Below, piece by piece: positions 33,943 to 42,479 of a stretch of DNA of 64,000 nucleotides (position 1 is its first letter; each line of letters starts with the position of its first letter). The DNA is taken from positions 1-64,000 of the forward strand of contig NZ_AEVT01000099.1 of the NCBI RefSeq assembly GCF_000189275.1. Direction: 5' to 3'. Both the position numbers and the translations under genes were made by a program. This DNA is from Vibrio sinaloensis DSM 21326. Lineage in GTDB: Bacteria; Pseudomonadota; Gammaproteobacteria; Enterobacterales; Vibrionaceae. The notes below the pieces were generated by a model, which saw only the letters and a program-made list of their open reading frames with translations, searched no databases and was not told the origin of the DNA.

Positions 33943-35061
33943 ATGACTCAAGATCTACTCAAAACACCACTTCATGCATTACATGTAGAAGCGGGTGCGA
34001 AAATGGTTCCTTTCGCGGGCTACGATATGCCAGTGCAATATAAGCTTGGTGTAAAGAAAGAGCATCTACATACACGTGATGCTGCAGGTCTATTCGATGT
34101 ATCTCACATGGGGCAATTACGCCTGCATGGTGAAGGTGCAGCGGCATTCCTAGAGTCATTGGTTCCCGTTGATATTATCGATCTGCCACAAGGCAACCAG
34201 CGCTATGCGTTCTTTACGAATGAGCAGGGCGGTATTATGGATGACCTTATGGTGGCAAATTTGGGTGATCACCTGTTCGTTGTCGTCAATGCTGCGTGTA
34301 AAGAGCAAGACATCAATCATTTAGAAGCGCACTTACCTTCAGGTGTTGAGCTAGAAATCATCGACGATCGTGCACTGCTTGCACTGCAAGGCCCTAAGGC
34401 TGTTGATGTACTTAAGCGCTTTAATGCTGATGTGGCTGACATGCTATTTATGGATGTGAAGAAACTTGAGATTCTGGGCGTTGAATGTATCGTTAGTCGC
34501 AGTGGTTACACTGGCGAAGACGGATACGAGATCTCTGTACCTAATACACATGCCGAAGAGTTAGCACAAAAACTGACGTTGGAAGAAGAAGTTGAATGGA
34601 TCGGCTTGGGCGCACGTGATTCTCTGCGTCTAGAGTGTGGTTTGTGTCTGTACGGTCACGACCTAGACACAACAACCACACCTGTGGAAGCCAGCCTACT
34701 ATGGGGTATTCAGAAAGTACGTCGCGCAGGCGGTGAGCGTGAAGGTGGTTTCCCTGGTGCGGATATCATCCTTAAACAAATTGAAACGAAAGATGTATCT
34801 CGCAAGCGTGTTGGTTTGGTTGGTCAAACTAAAGCTCCTGTGCGTGAAGGTACAGAGCTGTTCGACGCAGATGACAATAAAGTCGGTGTGGTAACAAGTG
34901 GAACAGCCGGTCCTAATGCAGGCAAGCCCGTCTCAATGGCTTATGTTCGTGCCGATCTTATGGCGGTAGGTACAGAGCTATTTGCTGAAGTACGTGGTAA
35001 AAAACTGCCAATGACGGTTGAGAAAATGCCGTTTGTGCCGCAACGTTACTATCGCGGTTAA
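33943..35061 (+). CDS. gcvT: Aminomethyltransferase, glycine cleavage T protein
   Basis: The T protein transfers the methylene group from aminomethyl-lipoyl GcvH to tetrahydrofolate, releasing ammonia. Family signatures are clear: KMVPFAGYDMPVQY near residue 22, DVSHMGQ, SRSGYTGEDGYEI and GLGARDSLRLECGLCLYGHD. The ATG at 33943 has GGAG six bases upstream; the in-frame ATG at 33931 includes that GGAG and is rejected. Length is 372 residues. Unlike in E. coli, gcvT is separated from gcvHP and faces away from them, with the regulator gene between. Confidence 0.97.
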   Translation: MTQDLLKTPLHALHVEAGAKMVPFAGYDMPVQYKLGVKKEHLHTRDAAGLFDVSHMGQLRLHGEGAAAFLESLVPVDIIDLPQGNQRYAFFTNEQGGIMDDLMVANLGDHLFVVVNAACKEQDINHLEAHLPSGVELEIIDDRALLALQGPKAVDVLKRFNADVADMLFMDVKKLEILGVECIVSRSGYTGEDGYEISVPNTHAEELAQKLTLEEEVEWIGLGARDSLRLECGLCLYGHDLDTTTTPVEASLLWGIQKVRRAGGEREGGFPGADIILKQIETKDVSRKRVGLVGQTKAPVREGTELFDADDNKVGVVTSGTAGPNAGKPVSMAYVRADLMAVGTELFAEVRGKKLPMTVEKMPFVPQRYYRG

Positions 35062-35081
35062 GCATTATTCAAGATACGAAT

Positions 35082-35108
35082 AAAACCTCTCGACTGAGAG
35101 GTTTTTTT
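35082..35108 (+). terminator. Intrinsic terminator after gcvT
   Basis: The stem AACCTCTC/GAGAGGTT with loop GACT is followed by a run of T (TTTTTTT), beginning 21 bases past the gcvT stop. Confidence 0.92.
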
Positions 35109-35149
35109 GTATGTATTATGGCGGCGACCGAATAATAAAGGATAGATTT

Positions 35150-36151
35150 ATGAAAAGGCTTGCAGTATTTTTGCCTCTATTGGCGAGTTCTGGTGTGTAT
35201 GCATTTGAAGCGACCCCCTATATCGTCAACGGAACACAAGCGAACATCGCTAACTACCCCTCATTTTCTAGTCTTTATTTTGATGATGGTCGATTTTACG
35301 GCAACTTCTGTGGCTCTACGATCATTAACAGCGAATACATTCTTACTGCAGCGCATTGTATCTATGGTGATTACAATCGGATGCTTCATACATGGGCCGT
35401 TCCGCATGTCACTAATGAATCAGGTTACTTGAATGGTGATTATGAATCGGTTCGCGCGGTGGAATTCTATTATCCAGATGGTTATGTCCATTCCTCTGCT
35501 CAGAAATGGCCAAACGACATCGCGATCATCAAACTTGCACGCCCTTTATCTGGAGCACCGAACTACATCAGCAAGCTTAACTTTGACAATGCAAAGTCTA
35601 CACTACAAAGAACGGGTGGGTATAAGGCGATTGGTCATGGTTTGATTGAAGGAAATGTTGACTCTGACGGTATCCTGCTTGAAACCGATCTCACGTTTAC
35701 ATTTGATAGTCGTTGCGGAACGTCGGAAGGCCAGCTCTGCTTTGATGGTGCACTAGATGGGAACTATAAGAACTCTACCTGTAAGGGGGATTCTGGCGGT
35801 CCGGTGTATGCTGATTTTGGTACCAATGATGGCTATGTTCAAATCGGCATTACCAGTTTCGGACCTGAGTCATGTGGAGATAGAACTGAGCCTGCTACCT
35901 CAGCGTTTACCAACATTCACTACTATCAAAACTGGATTAACCGCGTGATCAACGGTGGTGAGATACCGAAGTACCATATAGTTACTGAAGGTGATACTCG
36001 CCAGTTGGTTGAGAATGTCTCTGCGAACGTTAAAGCGACCAATGAACATACTGATGCTGCTAGCTCGTCTGGAGGCTCTGGTGGTTCACTCGGGTGGCTC
36101 TCTTTATTGACCCTTGGATTCTTTGGTTTGCGTAAAAAACGAGCAAATTAG
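35150..36151 (+). CDS. Secreted trypsin-like serine protease with GlyGly-CTERM tail
   Basis: This is a 333-residue S1-family protease. The ATG at 35150 follows AAAGGA and begins a signal peptide (MKRLAVFLPLLASSGVYA). IVNGTQANIANYPSF marks the activation site region. The catalytic triad is visible as His in TAAHC, Asp in NDIAIIKL and Ser in CKGDSGGPV. After a Ser/Gly stretch (SSGGSGGSLG) a hydrophobic helix and a basic end (GLRKKRAN) form the GlyGly-CTERM sorting signal. Such proteins leave Vibrio cells through type II secretion and are processed by rhombosortase. A close paralogue follows in tandem. Confidence 0.92.
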   Translation: MKRLAVFLPLLASSGVYAFEATPYIVNGTQANIANYPSFSSLYFDDGRFYGNFCGSTIINSEYILTAAHCIYGDYNRMLHTWAVPHVTNESGYLNGDYESVRAVEFYYPDGYVHSSAQKWPNDIAIIKLARPLSGAPNYISKLNFDNAKSTLQRTGGYKAIGHGLIEGNVDSDGILLETDLTFTFDSRCGTSEGQLCFDGALDGNYKNSTCKGDSGGPVYADFGTNDGYVQIGITSFGPESCGDRTEPATSAFTNIHYYQNWINRVINGGEIPKYHIVTEGDTRQLVENVSANVKATNEHTDAASSSGGSGGSLGWLSLLTLGFFGLRKKRAN

Positions 36152-36231
36152 AGCCCGTTAATTAATCTCAGCTCCCCCCTATTTCGTAAACTAAACTAAT
36201 AGGTGATAGATACGGAAAGGGTGGGGTGCTT

Positions 36232-37248
36232 ATGTTCAAGTCTATCGGTGCCGCTTCTGCGCTGCTAGTGAGTTTCTCTATACACTCATTTGAAGTCGAA
36301 CCATATATTGTTAATGGCTCGACGGTTAATATTGCCAATTACCCTTCTTTTGCCAGCCTATTTTATCGCAGTGATACGCTCTACAGCACCAACAGTTTTT
36401 GCGGTGCGACGATGATAAATAGTGAGTACGCACTGACTGCTGCTCACTGTATTTACGGTCAAGATGAGACCATGCTCTATACGGTGGTTGCACCGCAACT
36501 TGAAGATGAAGCTCAGTTTCTTTCTAGTACACAAGCTCGAGTGGTAGAGTTTTATTATCCCGATACTTACTCCGACTCTTCCTCTACCTTGTGGCGGGAC
36601 GACATTGCGATTCTCAAACTAGAGTCACCACTTCCAGTGGGCGATATGCGTAGTTTGCTCAACACGACCTACAACAACGCCTATCCAAGTAATGCGGATT
36701 TCAAAGCGGTCGGTCATGGGTTTATTGAAGGCAACGTTCCGGGAGGGACGGAACTGTTACAAACCGACTTGGACTACATTTCAACGTCAGATTGTCGTAC
36801 TGAGATCGGCAGTCAAATCACCACTAAACAGCTTTGCTTTGGGGGAGATGAGGTTAATGGTTTTCAAAATTCGACCTGTTCAGGGGACTCCGGTGGTCCT
36901 GTCTATTTCTATAACGGCATTGAATACATTCAGGTTGGCTTAACGAGTTTTGGCCCCGCGACATGCGGTGATGTCCGCTACAATGTCACCTCGGTCTTTA
37001 CTGACATCTACGACTATCAAACCTGGATCAATCAAGTCCTCAATGGTCAAGTTGAACCTCAGGCGTACGTCGCACTTCAAGATGGAATTCGTGTACTGGT
37101 TAATCGAGACAGCGGTACGACTCAGGCCGAAGTAGTGTCGGAATCTTCGCAAAGTCGCAGTGGGGGATCACTATCATTATTTATGTTGATTTCTCTGATT
37201 CTGCTGACGGCAAAATCACTCAAAAAACGCACTATGAGTAATCAGTAG
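36232..37248 (+). CDS. Second trypsin-like serine protease with C-terminal sorting tail
   Basis: The 338-residue paralogue shares YIVNGSTVNIANYPSFASL, TAAHCIYGQDETML and FEVEPY with the preceding protease, so the pair arose by duplication. The triad is intact: His in TAAHC, Asp in RDDIAILKL and Ser in SGDSGGPV. The tail has SRSGGSLSLF, a hydrophobic helix and then KSLKKRTMSNQ, a slightly diverged GlyGly-CTERM signal with a longer end. The signal peptide is short (MFKSIGAASALLVSFSIHSF). The GGGG ribosome site is six bases before the ATG at 36232. It has its own 80-base leader. Confidence 0.88.
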   Translation: MFKSIGAASALLVSFSIHSFEVEPYIVNGSTVNIANYPSFASLFYRSDTLYSTNSFCGATMINSEYALTAAHCIYGQDETMLYTVVAPQLEDEAQFLSSTQARVVEFYYPDTYSDSSSTLWRDDIAILKLESPLPVGDMRSLLNTTYNNAYPSNADFKAVGHGFIEGNVPGGTELLQTDLDYISTSDCRTEIGSQITTKQLCFGGDEVNGFQNSTCSGDSGGPVYFYNGIEYIQVGLTSFGPATCGDVRYNVTSVFTDIYDYQTWINQVLNGQVEPQAYVALQDGIRVLVNRDSGTTQAEVVSESSQSRSGGSLSLFMLISLILLTAKSLKKRTMSNQ

Positions 37249-37260
37249 AGTATGAAGTAT

Positions 37261-37280
37261 CATTCTTAAAAATGAGAATG
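37261..37280. repeat. Inverted repeat between the protease and the VpsT-like gene
   Basis: CATTCTTA-AAAA-TGAGAATG has arms matching at seven of eight positions. It lies 12 bases after the protease stop. It could be a weak terminator (the following T tract is poor) or an operator of the next gene, about 130 bases downstream. Confidence 0.35.
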
Positions 37281-37411
37281 TCTATATATCTTTATGATTT
37301 ATAGGGTAATTTTGTTTTTGTGTGTCACGAATCTAAGACGGGATATGTTGACTAATCCAAGCTAAACGATAGTTTTAAATTATTAAATGAGCGTAGCCGG
37401 AGAAATCCCCA

Positions 37412-38080
37412 ATGACCGAGAGCAAAAATTATCAAATCACACTGTTGTCCGATGTGAGTATGCAAGCCAATCTATTCAAAGATTCATTGGAGAAAGGCCT
37501 TCATTTAACCGTTAACATCGTCTCTGTTGACGACTTGCAAGCGTATGATGGTGATAGCCGACTTTTAGGTGATTTCGTGCTGTTCGACTTTCAGTATCTT
37601 GATGATGATCGCTTCAACGAGTACAGCCAGATTAAAGCAGCAAGCGATCGCTCTGTAAAAGAAATTGTGATCAATTGCCCGAAAGAGGCCACCTCTACCC
37701 AGCTGTTCAAGTGGCGTAACTTGGTCGGCGTGTTTTACGTAGAAGATGATATTTCCCTACTGTTAAAAGGTATGGAAAAGATCATGAACGATGAAATGTG
37801 GCTCTCGCGTAAAGTGGCCCAAGATTATATTGAATACTTCCGCTGCGCGAATACGGTGACGACATCCCAAGCCTACGCCAACTTAACCAAGCGTGAAAAA
37901 GAAATTATGCGCTTGCTCGGCCATGGTGCCTCTAACTTACAAATTGCCGATGAATTGTTTGTTAGTGAAAACACTGTCAAAACTCACCTTCATAATATCT
38001 TCAAAAAGATCAATGCTAAAAACCGTCTGCAAGCATTGCTATGGGCGAATAACAACATTGCGTTGGAAGAGCGCGCATAA
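37412..38080 (+). CDS. VpsT/CsgD-like LuxR-family regulator, c-di-GMP responsive
   Basis: The 222-residue protein has a receiver-like N-terminal domain (about 1-135) and a LuxR-type helix-turn-helix (about 155-215: LTKREKEIMRLLGHGASNLQ, then SENTVKTHLHNIFKKI). W130-L-S-R133 matches the W[FLM][TS]R motif by which V. cholerae VpsT binds cyclic di-GMP and dimerises. The usual phosphoacceptor pocket is not intact, as in that family. It should activate biofilm matrix or capsule genes, as VpsT, BrpT and CpsS do in other vibrios. GGAG precedes the ATG by eight bases. A polysaccharide-type acetyltransferase follows. Confidence 0.9.
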   Translation: MTESKNYQITLLSDVSMQANLFKDSLEKGLHLTVNIVSVDDLQAYDGDSRLLGDFVLFDFQYLDDDRFNEYSQIKAASDRSVKEIVINCPKEATSTQLFKWRNLVGVFYVEDDISLLLKGMEKIMNDEMWLSRKVAQDYIEYFRCANTVTTSQAYANLTKREKEIMRLLGHGASNLQIADELFVSENTVKTHLHNIFKKINAKNRLQALLWANNNIALEERA

Positions 38081-38102
38081 GCCAACTCAGCAAAGTTGAA
38101 GG

Positions 38103-38136
38103 AAAGGCACACCACTCGGTGTGCCTTTCTTGTTTT
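38103..38136 (+). terminator. Intrinsic terminator after the VpsT-like gene
   Basis: An 11-base stem (AAAGGCACACC and complement, loop ACTC) is followed by TTTCTTGTTTT, 22 bases past the stop codon. Confidence 0.85.
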
Positions 38137-38320
38137 ATGCGCTGTAGGTATGTTCTGAAACTGTTTTATTAATCATATGAATGCTACCCGCCAAGGATTA
38201 AATAGCGGAAAATAATCGCAACAGACTTCGTTCTATCTATGGTGTTGTAAGGCGGGGTTGACGGGGCCTCGATACAATACGAGTGCCTATTCGGTTGGAT
38301 TTTAATTGGAGCATGAGTCG

Positions 38321-38875
38321 ATGTGGGCGAACTACATTAAAAGCGATCTTAGTCGCTATGTGGGTGAAGATAATCTGAACTATAAGTCTTTCTTAAAAGA
38401 GTACTTTCTAAATACCGGATTCAAATTCTCCGTCTGGTTAAGAATTGCTAAGTTTAGCCATTCGCCCGTTTTGAAGACGATTGCCAGATTTCAACATCTG
38501 CGATTTAAACAAAAATATTTACTCGATATTTCTATCAAAGCGGATATTGGCTATGGTCTTTATCTCGGTCATGGCGGTGGCATCATGGTGAACCGTACTG
38601 CTAAATTAGGCAACAATGTGAATCTTTCACCATTTACGACCATAGGCTCAAATCATGAGAATGCGGCTGAAATCGGTGACAATGTTTATATCGGGCCAAA
38701 TGTTTCGATTGTTGAAGACGTTAAGATTGGTGACAACGTTAAGATTGGTGCAGGCGCTGTGGTGACGCGTGATGTTCCAAGCAGCGCGACGGCCGTTGGG
38801 GTGCCCGTAAAGGTCTTAAAGATTGATGATACTCCAAATGAGTATGTGATAAACCGCTGGCAGAGTCATCATTGA
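38321..38875 (+). CDS. Left-handed beta-helix acetyltransferase (serine acetyltransferase-like)
   Basis: The 184-residue protein is a hexapeptide-repeat transferase. Its N-terminal helical part (about 1-60) precedes a left-handed beta helix with repeats such as IKADIGYG, LGNNVNLS and IGDNVYIGPNVSIVEDVKIGDNVKIGAGAV broken into three six-residue rungs. LYLGHGGGIMVN contains the catalytic His of the SAT group. The ATG at 38321 follows GGAG. Short members like this are common in exopolysaccharide gene sets, and the adjacent VpsT-like regulator favours a matrix-sugar role over cysteine synthesis. That role is inferred. Confidence 0.82.
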   Translation: MWANYIKSDLSRYVGEDNLNYKSFLKEYFLNTGFKFSVWLRIAKFSHSPVLKTIARFQHLRFKQKYLLDISIKADIGYGLYLGHGGGIMVNRTAKLGNNVNLSPFTTIGSNHENAAEIGDNVYIGPNVSIVEDVKIGDNVKIGAGAVVTRDVPSSATAVGVPVKVLKIDDTPNEYVINRWQSHH

Positions 38876-38893
38876 TAACCCTACCTAAATCAA

Positions 38894-38920
38894 CGCCTCC
38901 CATTGGGAGGCGATGTTTTT
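38894..38920 (+). terminator. Intrinsic terminator after the acetyltransferase
   Basis: An eight-base GC-rich stem (CGCCTCCC, loop ATT) is followed by ATGTTTTT. It lies 18 bases after the stop and touches the end of the converging lipoprotein gene. Confidence 0.85.
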
Positions 38921-39182
38921 AGATAATGCAGTGTTTAGCGAAGTTCTTCACTTCATTAGCACTCCAATCACCTTTTGGCTTTTCTTTCAGGTCCGCACAC
39001 CAAGATTTGCTGCCTACAGGTTCTAGAAGCACACAGTGTTTTGCATAATCTACCGCGTCTTGAGCACTCCATTCATGCTTAGGTGCTTCGGCTTTATGGT
39101 CACACCAGCTTTGCGTTCCTACTTCATCTTTACACGCGCTCAGTGCGAGTAGTGTAAACAGGGCTAAAGTTACTTTCTTCAT
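38919..39182 (-). CDS. Lipoprotein with two DUF3012 repeats
   Basis: This 87-residue protein has a lipoprotein signal (MKKVTLALFTLLALSAC, lipobox LSAC). Two copies of the DUF3012 motif follow: GTQSWCDHKAEAPKHEWSAQ...AKHC at about residues 22-50 and GSKSWCADLKEKPKGDWSAN...AKHC at about 57-85. Each repeat has two Cys that probably form a disulfide. The function of DUF3012 is unknown. Single-repeat forms are common in marine gammaproteobacteria; this one looks like an internal duplication. Confidence 0.82.
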   Translation of the reverse strand: MKKVTLALFTLLALSACKDEVGTQSWCDHKAEAPKHEWSAQDAVDYAKHCVLLEPVGSKSWCADLKEKPKGDWSANEVKNFAKHCII

Positions 39183-39286
39183 GTTGTGATTCCTTCGATA
39201 TTCTCGCGCTACTATACCGAAACCTAAGCAAAAAGTGTGTCTTGATCACGTAAATTCAGAAATTACTGGCTGGATCCGATTAAGAA

Positions 39287-39308
39287 ATTAGTGAGGTTAG
39301 TCACCAAA
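39287..39308. promoter_or_regulatory. Putative CRP site upstream of rbsD
   Basis: TTAGTGAGGTTAGTCACCAA contains GTGA-N6-TCAC with correct spacing for CRP. It lies about 190 bases before rbsD and about 90 bases before the RbsR operator, in a 307-base gap with no gene. cAMP control of rbs operons is known in enteric bacteria. Confidence 0.5.
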
Positions 39309-39394
39309 AAAACGGCTCTTTATGCCTTAAGGAAGATCATTTTCACACTATTTATTCTCGTTGTTCGCAAAAAAACAAATCGCTATTATTATTT

Positions 39395-39412
39395 CATCGA
39401 AACGTTTCGATG
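39395..39412. promoter_or_regulatory. RbsR operator
   Basis: CATCGAAACGTTTCGATG is a perfect 18-base palindrome of LacI-family type with central CGAAACGTTTCG, the same core as the E. coli rbs operator. It lies 78 bases upstream of rbsD, and its likely ligand-responsive repressor RbsR is the last gene of the operon. Confidence 0.85.
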
Positions 39413-39489
39413 AGTTTTCTGTCAATAAGAATTGCATACCAAATAGAGAACTCTTGATTGTTTAAACGTGTATTCGATAGGTCGATGAG

Positions 39490-39909
39490 ATGAAAAAAAG
39501 TACCCTGATTAACTCTGAACTTTCTTACTTAGTGGCAACGCTAGGTCATACCGATGAGATCACCATTTGTGATGCCGGTTTACCCATTCCTGAAGAAGTT
39601 CAACGTATAGATTTGGCATTGACGCATGGGGTGCCAAGTTTTCTTGAAACCGTACGTGTGATGTTAAGCGAATCTCAGATTGAAGGGGTCATCATGGCGG
39701 AGGAGTTTGCCAAGGTTAGTCCAACTCATCACCAAGCTTTGATTGCCGAACTGGCGGCTGAGAAGGAAGCGACAGGTAAAGAGATTTCAGTTACTTACCT
39801 TTCCCATGAAGCCTTTAAGGACCGTACGACTCAAAGTCGTGCCGTGGTTCGCACCGGTGAATGTACACCTTACGCGAACGTTATTTTCCAAGCTGGCGTG
39901 GTTTTTTAA
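39490..39909 (+). CDS. rbsD: D-ribose pyranase
   Basis: RbsD converts the pyranose and furanose forms of ribose so that RbsK can act. The 139-residue protein has MKKSTLINSELSYLVATLGH with the conserved His in LGHTD, and DAGLPIP near residue 29. It ends with the typical RTGECTPYANVIFQAGV. It opens the ribose operon directly behind the RbsR operator. A weak AGGTCGATGAG precedes the ATG. Confidence 0.97.
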   Translation: MKKSTLINSELSYLVATLGHTDEITICDAGLPIPEEVQRIDLALTHGVPSFLETVRVMLSESQIEGVIMAEEFAKVSPTHHQALIAELAAEKEATGKEISVTYLSHEAFKDRTTQSRAVVRTGECTPYANVIFQAGVVF

Positions 39910-39932
39910 GCCAAGTATATTGAGGACAGATT

Positions 39933-41438
39933 ATGACTCAAGCCATCTTACAACTGAGTGCAATCGAGAAAGCGTTTCCCGGTGTTAAGGCGTTAGACCA
40001 AGCGAGTCTGAACGTTTATCCAGGTCGCGTAATGGCACTGATGGGCGAAAATGGTGCAGGTAAGTCAACGCTAATGAAGGTGTTAACTGGCATCTACAGC
40101 ATGGACTCTGGTTCTATTCACTACCAAGGGCAACCTGCAGCGTTTAAAGGGCCAAGAGATTCACAACAAGCGGGTATCAGCATCATCCACCAAGAGTTGA
40201 ACTTGATACCTGAGTTAACGATTGCCGAAAACATTTTTCTTGGCCGTGAGTTCACTGGCGCACTGGGCCGAATTCAATGGGACAAGATGTACGCTGAGGC
40301 AGATAAGTTGCTTGCGCGTCTTAACGTCAAACACAGCTCCAAGACTTTGCTCGGTGAGCTGAGCTTAGGTGAGCAGCAGATGGTTGAGATTGCCAAGGCG
40401 CTGTCGTTTGAATCCAAGGTCATCATTATGGATGAGCCCACGGATGCATTAACGGATACCGAAACAGAGTCTTTGTTTAAAGTGATCAATGAGTTGCGTG
40501 ATCAAGACTGCGGAATCGTTTACATCTCGCACCGTTTGAAAGAGATCTTTGAGATTTGCGACGACATCACAGTTCTGCGTGACGGTAAATTTATCGGTGA
40601 ATGCCCAGTTGTCGAGACCGACGAAGATGGACTGATCGAGATGATGGTTGGACGCAAGCTTGATGAACAATACCCGCGTATTGATGTTCAGCACGGCGAT
40701 ACTTGCCTTGAAGTTATCGGCTTAACGGGCTCTGGGATTCACGATGTCAGCTTTACGCTAAAGCGCGGTGAAATTCTTGGTGTTTCAGGCCTGATGGGGG
40801 CTGGGCGTACTGAATTGATGAAGGTTATCTATGGCGCATTACCGAGTGAACGCGGCGTTATCAATCTGAATCAAAAAACCATCAATCCGGTGAGCCCACA
40901 AGATGGTTTAGCGAATGGCATTGCCTACATTTCTGAAGACCGTAAAGGTGATGGTCTAGTACTTGGCTTATCGGTCAAAGAAAACATGTCGCTATGTTCT
41001 CTCGATAAGTTGACTCAAGGTGGTCGAATTCAACACGGTGAGGAAGTGGTGGCGGTGGAAGATTTCATCAAGCTCTTCAATATCAAGACCCCGACCCGAG
41101 ACCAAATCATTGGTAACTTGTCCGGTGGTAATCAGCAGAAAGTGGCGATTGCTAAAGGGCTAATGACCAAACCTAAAGTACTGATTCTTGACGAGCCGAC
41201 GCGTGGTGTCGATGTCGGAGCTAAGAAAGAGATCTACCAACTGATTAACAAATTTAAAGCTGACGGCATGAGCATCATTTTGGTCTCTTCTGAGATGCCA
41301 GAAGTGCTTGGAATGAGTGACCGCATCATGGTGATGCATGAAGGCCGAATCAGTGGTGAATTTGACGCAAAAGATGCCGACCAAGAAAAACTGCTCGCGT
41401 GTGCAGTTGGCAAAAAGATTAACGAGGAAGCAGCATGA
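39933..41438 (+). CDS. rbsA: Ribose ABC transporter ATP-binding protein
   Basis: RbsA powers ribose import. The 501-residue protein has two ABC cassettes. The first has Walker A GENGAGKST, signature LSLGEQQ and Walker B VIIMDEPTD. The second has a degenerate Walker A (GLMGAGRTE), LSGGNQQK and VLILDEPTRGVDVG, as usual in sugar ABC-2 proteins. Its stop codon overlaps the rbsC start (ATGA), so the subunits are coupled. Confidence 0.97.
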   Translation: MTQAILQLSAIEKAFPGVKALDQASLNVYPGRVMALMGENGAGKSTLMKVLTGIYSMDSGSIHYQGQPAAFKGPRDSQQAGISIIHQELNLIPELTIAENIFLGREFTGALGRIQWDKMYAEADKLLARLNVKHSSKTLLGELSLGEQQMVEIAKALSFESKVIIMDEPTDALTDTETESLFKVINELRDQDCGIVYISHRLKEIFEICDDITVLRDGKFIGECPVVETDEDGLIEMMVGRKLDEQYPRIDVQHGDTCLEVIGLTGSGIHDVSFTLKRGEILGVSGLMGAGRTELMKVIYGALPSERGVINLNQKTINPVSPQDGLANGIAYISEDRKGDGLVLGLSVKENMSLCSLDKLTQGGRIQHGEEVVAVEDFIKLFNIKTPTRDQIIGNLSGGNQQKVAIAKGLMTKPKVLILDEPTRGVDVGAKKEIYQLINKFKADGMSIILVSSEMPEVLGMSDRIMVMHEGRISGEFDAKDADQEKLLACAVGKKINEEAA

Positions 41439-42418
41439 GTACCAATACCATGAGCAAACCCAATGAAACACATGGCAAGAAACTGCTGAGTAAAGAGTGG
41501 CTAATCGAACAAAAATCGCTGATTGCGCTGCTCTTTCTCATTGTTGTCGTATCGTTCCTTAACCCTAACTTTTTTACCGTAGACAACATTCTCAACATTC
41601 TGCGTCAAACGTCGGTTAATGCCATTATTGCTGTGGGTATGACGCTAGTTATTTTAACCGCAGGCATCGACTTGAGTGTCGGCTCTGTACTGGCGTTATG
41701 TGGCGCGTTTGCTGCTAGCTTAATTGCAATGGAAGTTCCTGTGCTTATAGCTGTTCCAACGGCGCTAGTAGCAGGGGCTGCGCTCGGTGCCATCAGTGGC
41801 ATCATCATCGCCAAAGGTAAAGTGCAGGCCTTTATCGCAACCTTAGTCACCATGACGCTGCTGCGCGGTGTCACTATGGTGTACACAGACGGTCGTCCTA
41901 TCTCAACCGGTTTTTCAGATACCGCGGATGCGTTCGCTTGGTTCGGTACAGGCTACGCGCTGGGTATCCCAGTTCCCGTGTGGCTAATGGTTATCGTGTT
42001 TGCCGCGGCTTGGTTCTTACTTAACCACACTCGCTTTGGCCGCTATGTTTACGCATTAGGTGGTAACGAGTCTGCAACGCGCTTGTCAGGTATCAATGTT
42101 GACCGCGTTAAGATCGGCGTTTACGCAATCTGTGGTCTGCTAGCAGCGCTTGCCGGCATTATCATTACCTCACGCCTTTCTTCTGCTCAACCTACCGCGG
42201 GTATGGGCTACGAGCTAGACGCTATTGCCGCGGTTGTATTGGGCGGCACCAGCTTGATGGGGGGCAAAGGCCGTATAATGGGAACGTTAATCGGTGCACT
42301 GATTATCGGCTTCTTGAACAACGCTCTAAACCTACTCGATGTTTCGTCTTACTACCAAATGATTGCAAAAGCAGTGGTCATTCTTCTTGCGGTACTGGTG
42401 GACAACAAGAACAAGTAA
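41435..42418 (+). CDS. rbsC: Ribose ABC transporter permease
   Basis: RbsC forms the membrane channel of the ribose importer. The 327-residue protein has about ten hydrophobic helices and the family segments VGMTLVILTAGIDLSVGS, ATLVTMTLLRG and AIAAVVLGGTSLMGGKG. The start overlaps the rbsA stop by four bases. Confidence 0.97.
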   Translation: MSTNTMSKPNETHGKKLLSKEWLIEQKSLIALLFLIVVVSFLNPNFFTVDNILNILRQTSVNAIIAVGMTLVILTAGIDLSVGSVLALCGAFAASLIAMEVPVLIAVPTALVAGAALGAISGIIIAKGKVQAFIATLVTMTLLRGVTMVYTDGRPISTGFSDTADAFAWFGTGYALGIPVPVWLMVIVFAAAWFLLNHTRFGRYVYALGGNESATRLSGINVDRVKIGVYAICGLLAALAGIIITSRLSSAQPTAGMGYELDAIAAVVLGGTSLMGGKGRIMGTLIGALIIGFLNNALNLLDVSSYYQMIAKAVVILLAVLVDNKNK

Positions 42419-42432
42419 CTGAATTCATAACA

Positions 42433-42457
42433 GGTTCGGAGGAAAGGACTCCGAACC
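42433..42457 (+). repeat. Hairpin between rbsC and rbsB
   Basis: A nine-base perfect stem (GGTTCGGAG, loop GAAAGGA) lies in the 61-base gap before rbsB and has no T tract. Such intercistronic hairpins often stabilise the downstream binding-protein message; that role is inferred. Confidence 0.6.
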
Positions 42458-42479
42458 ACCCTACACAAGGACTAATACA

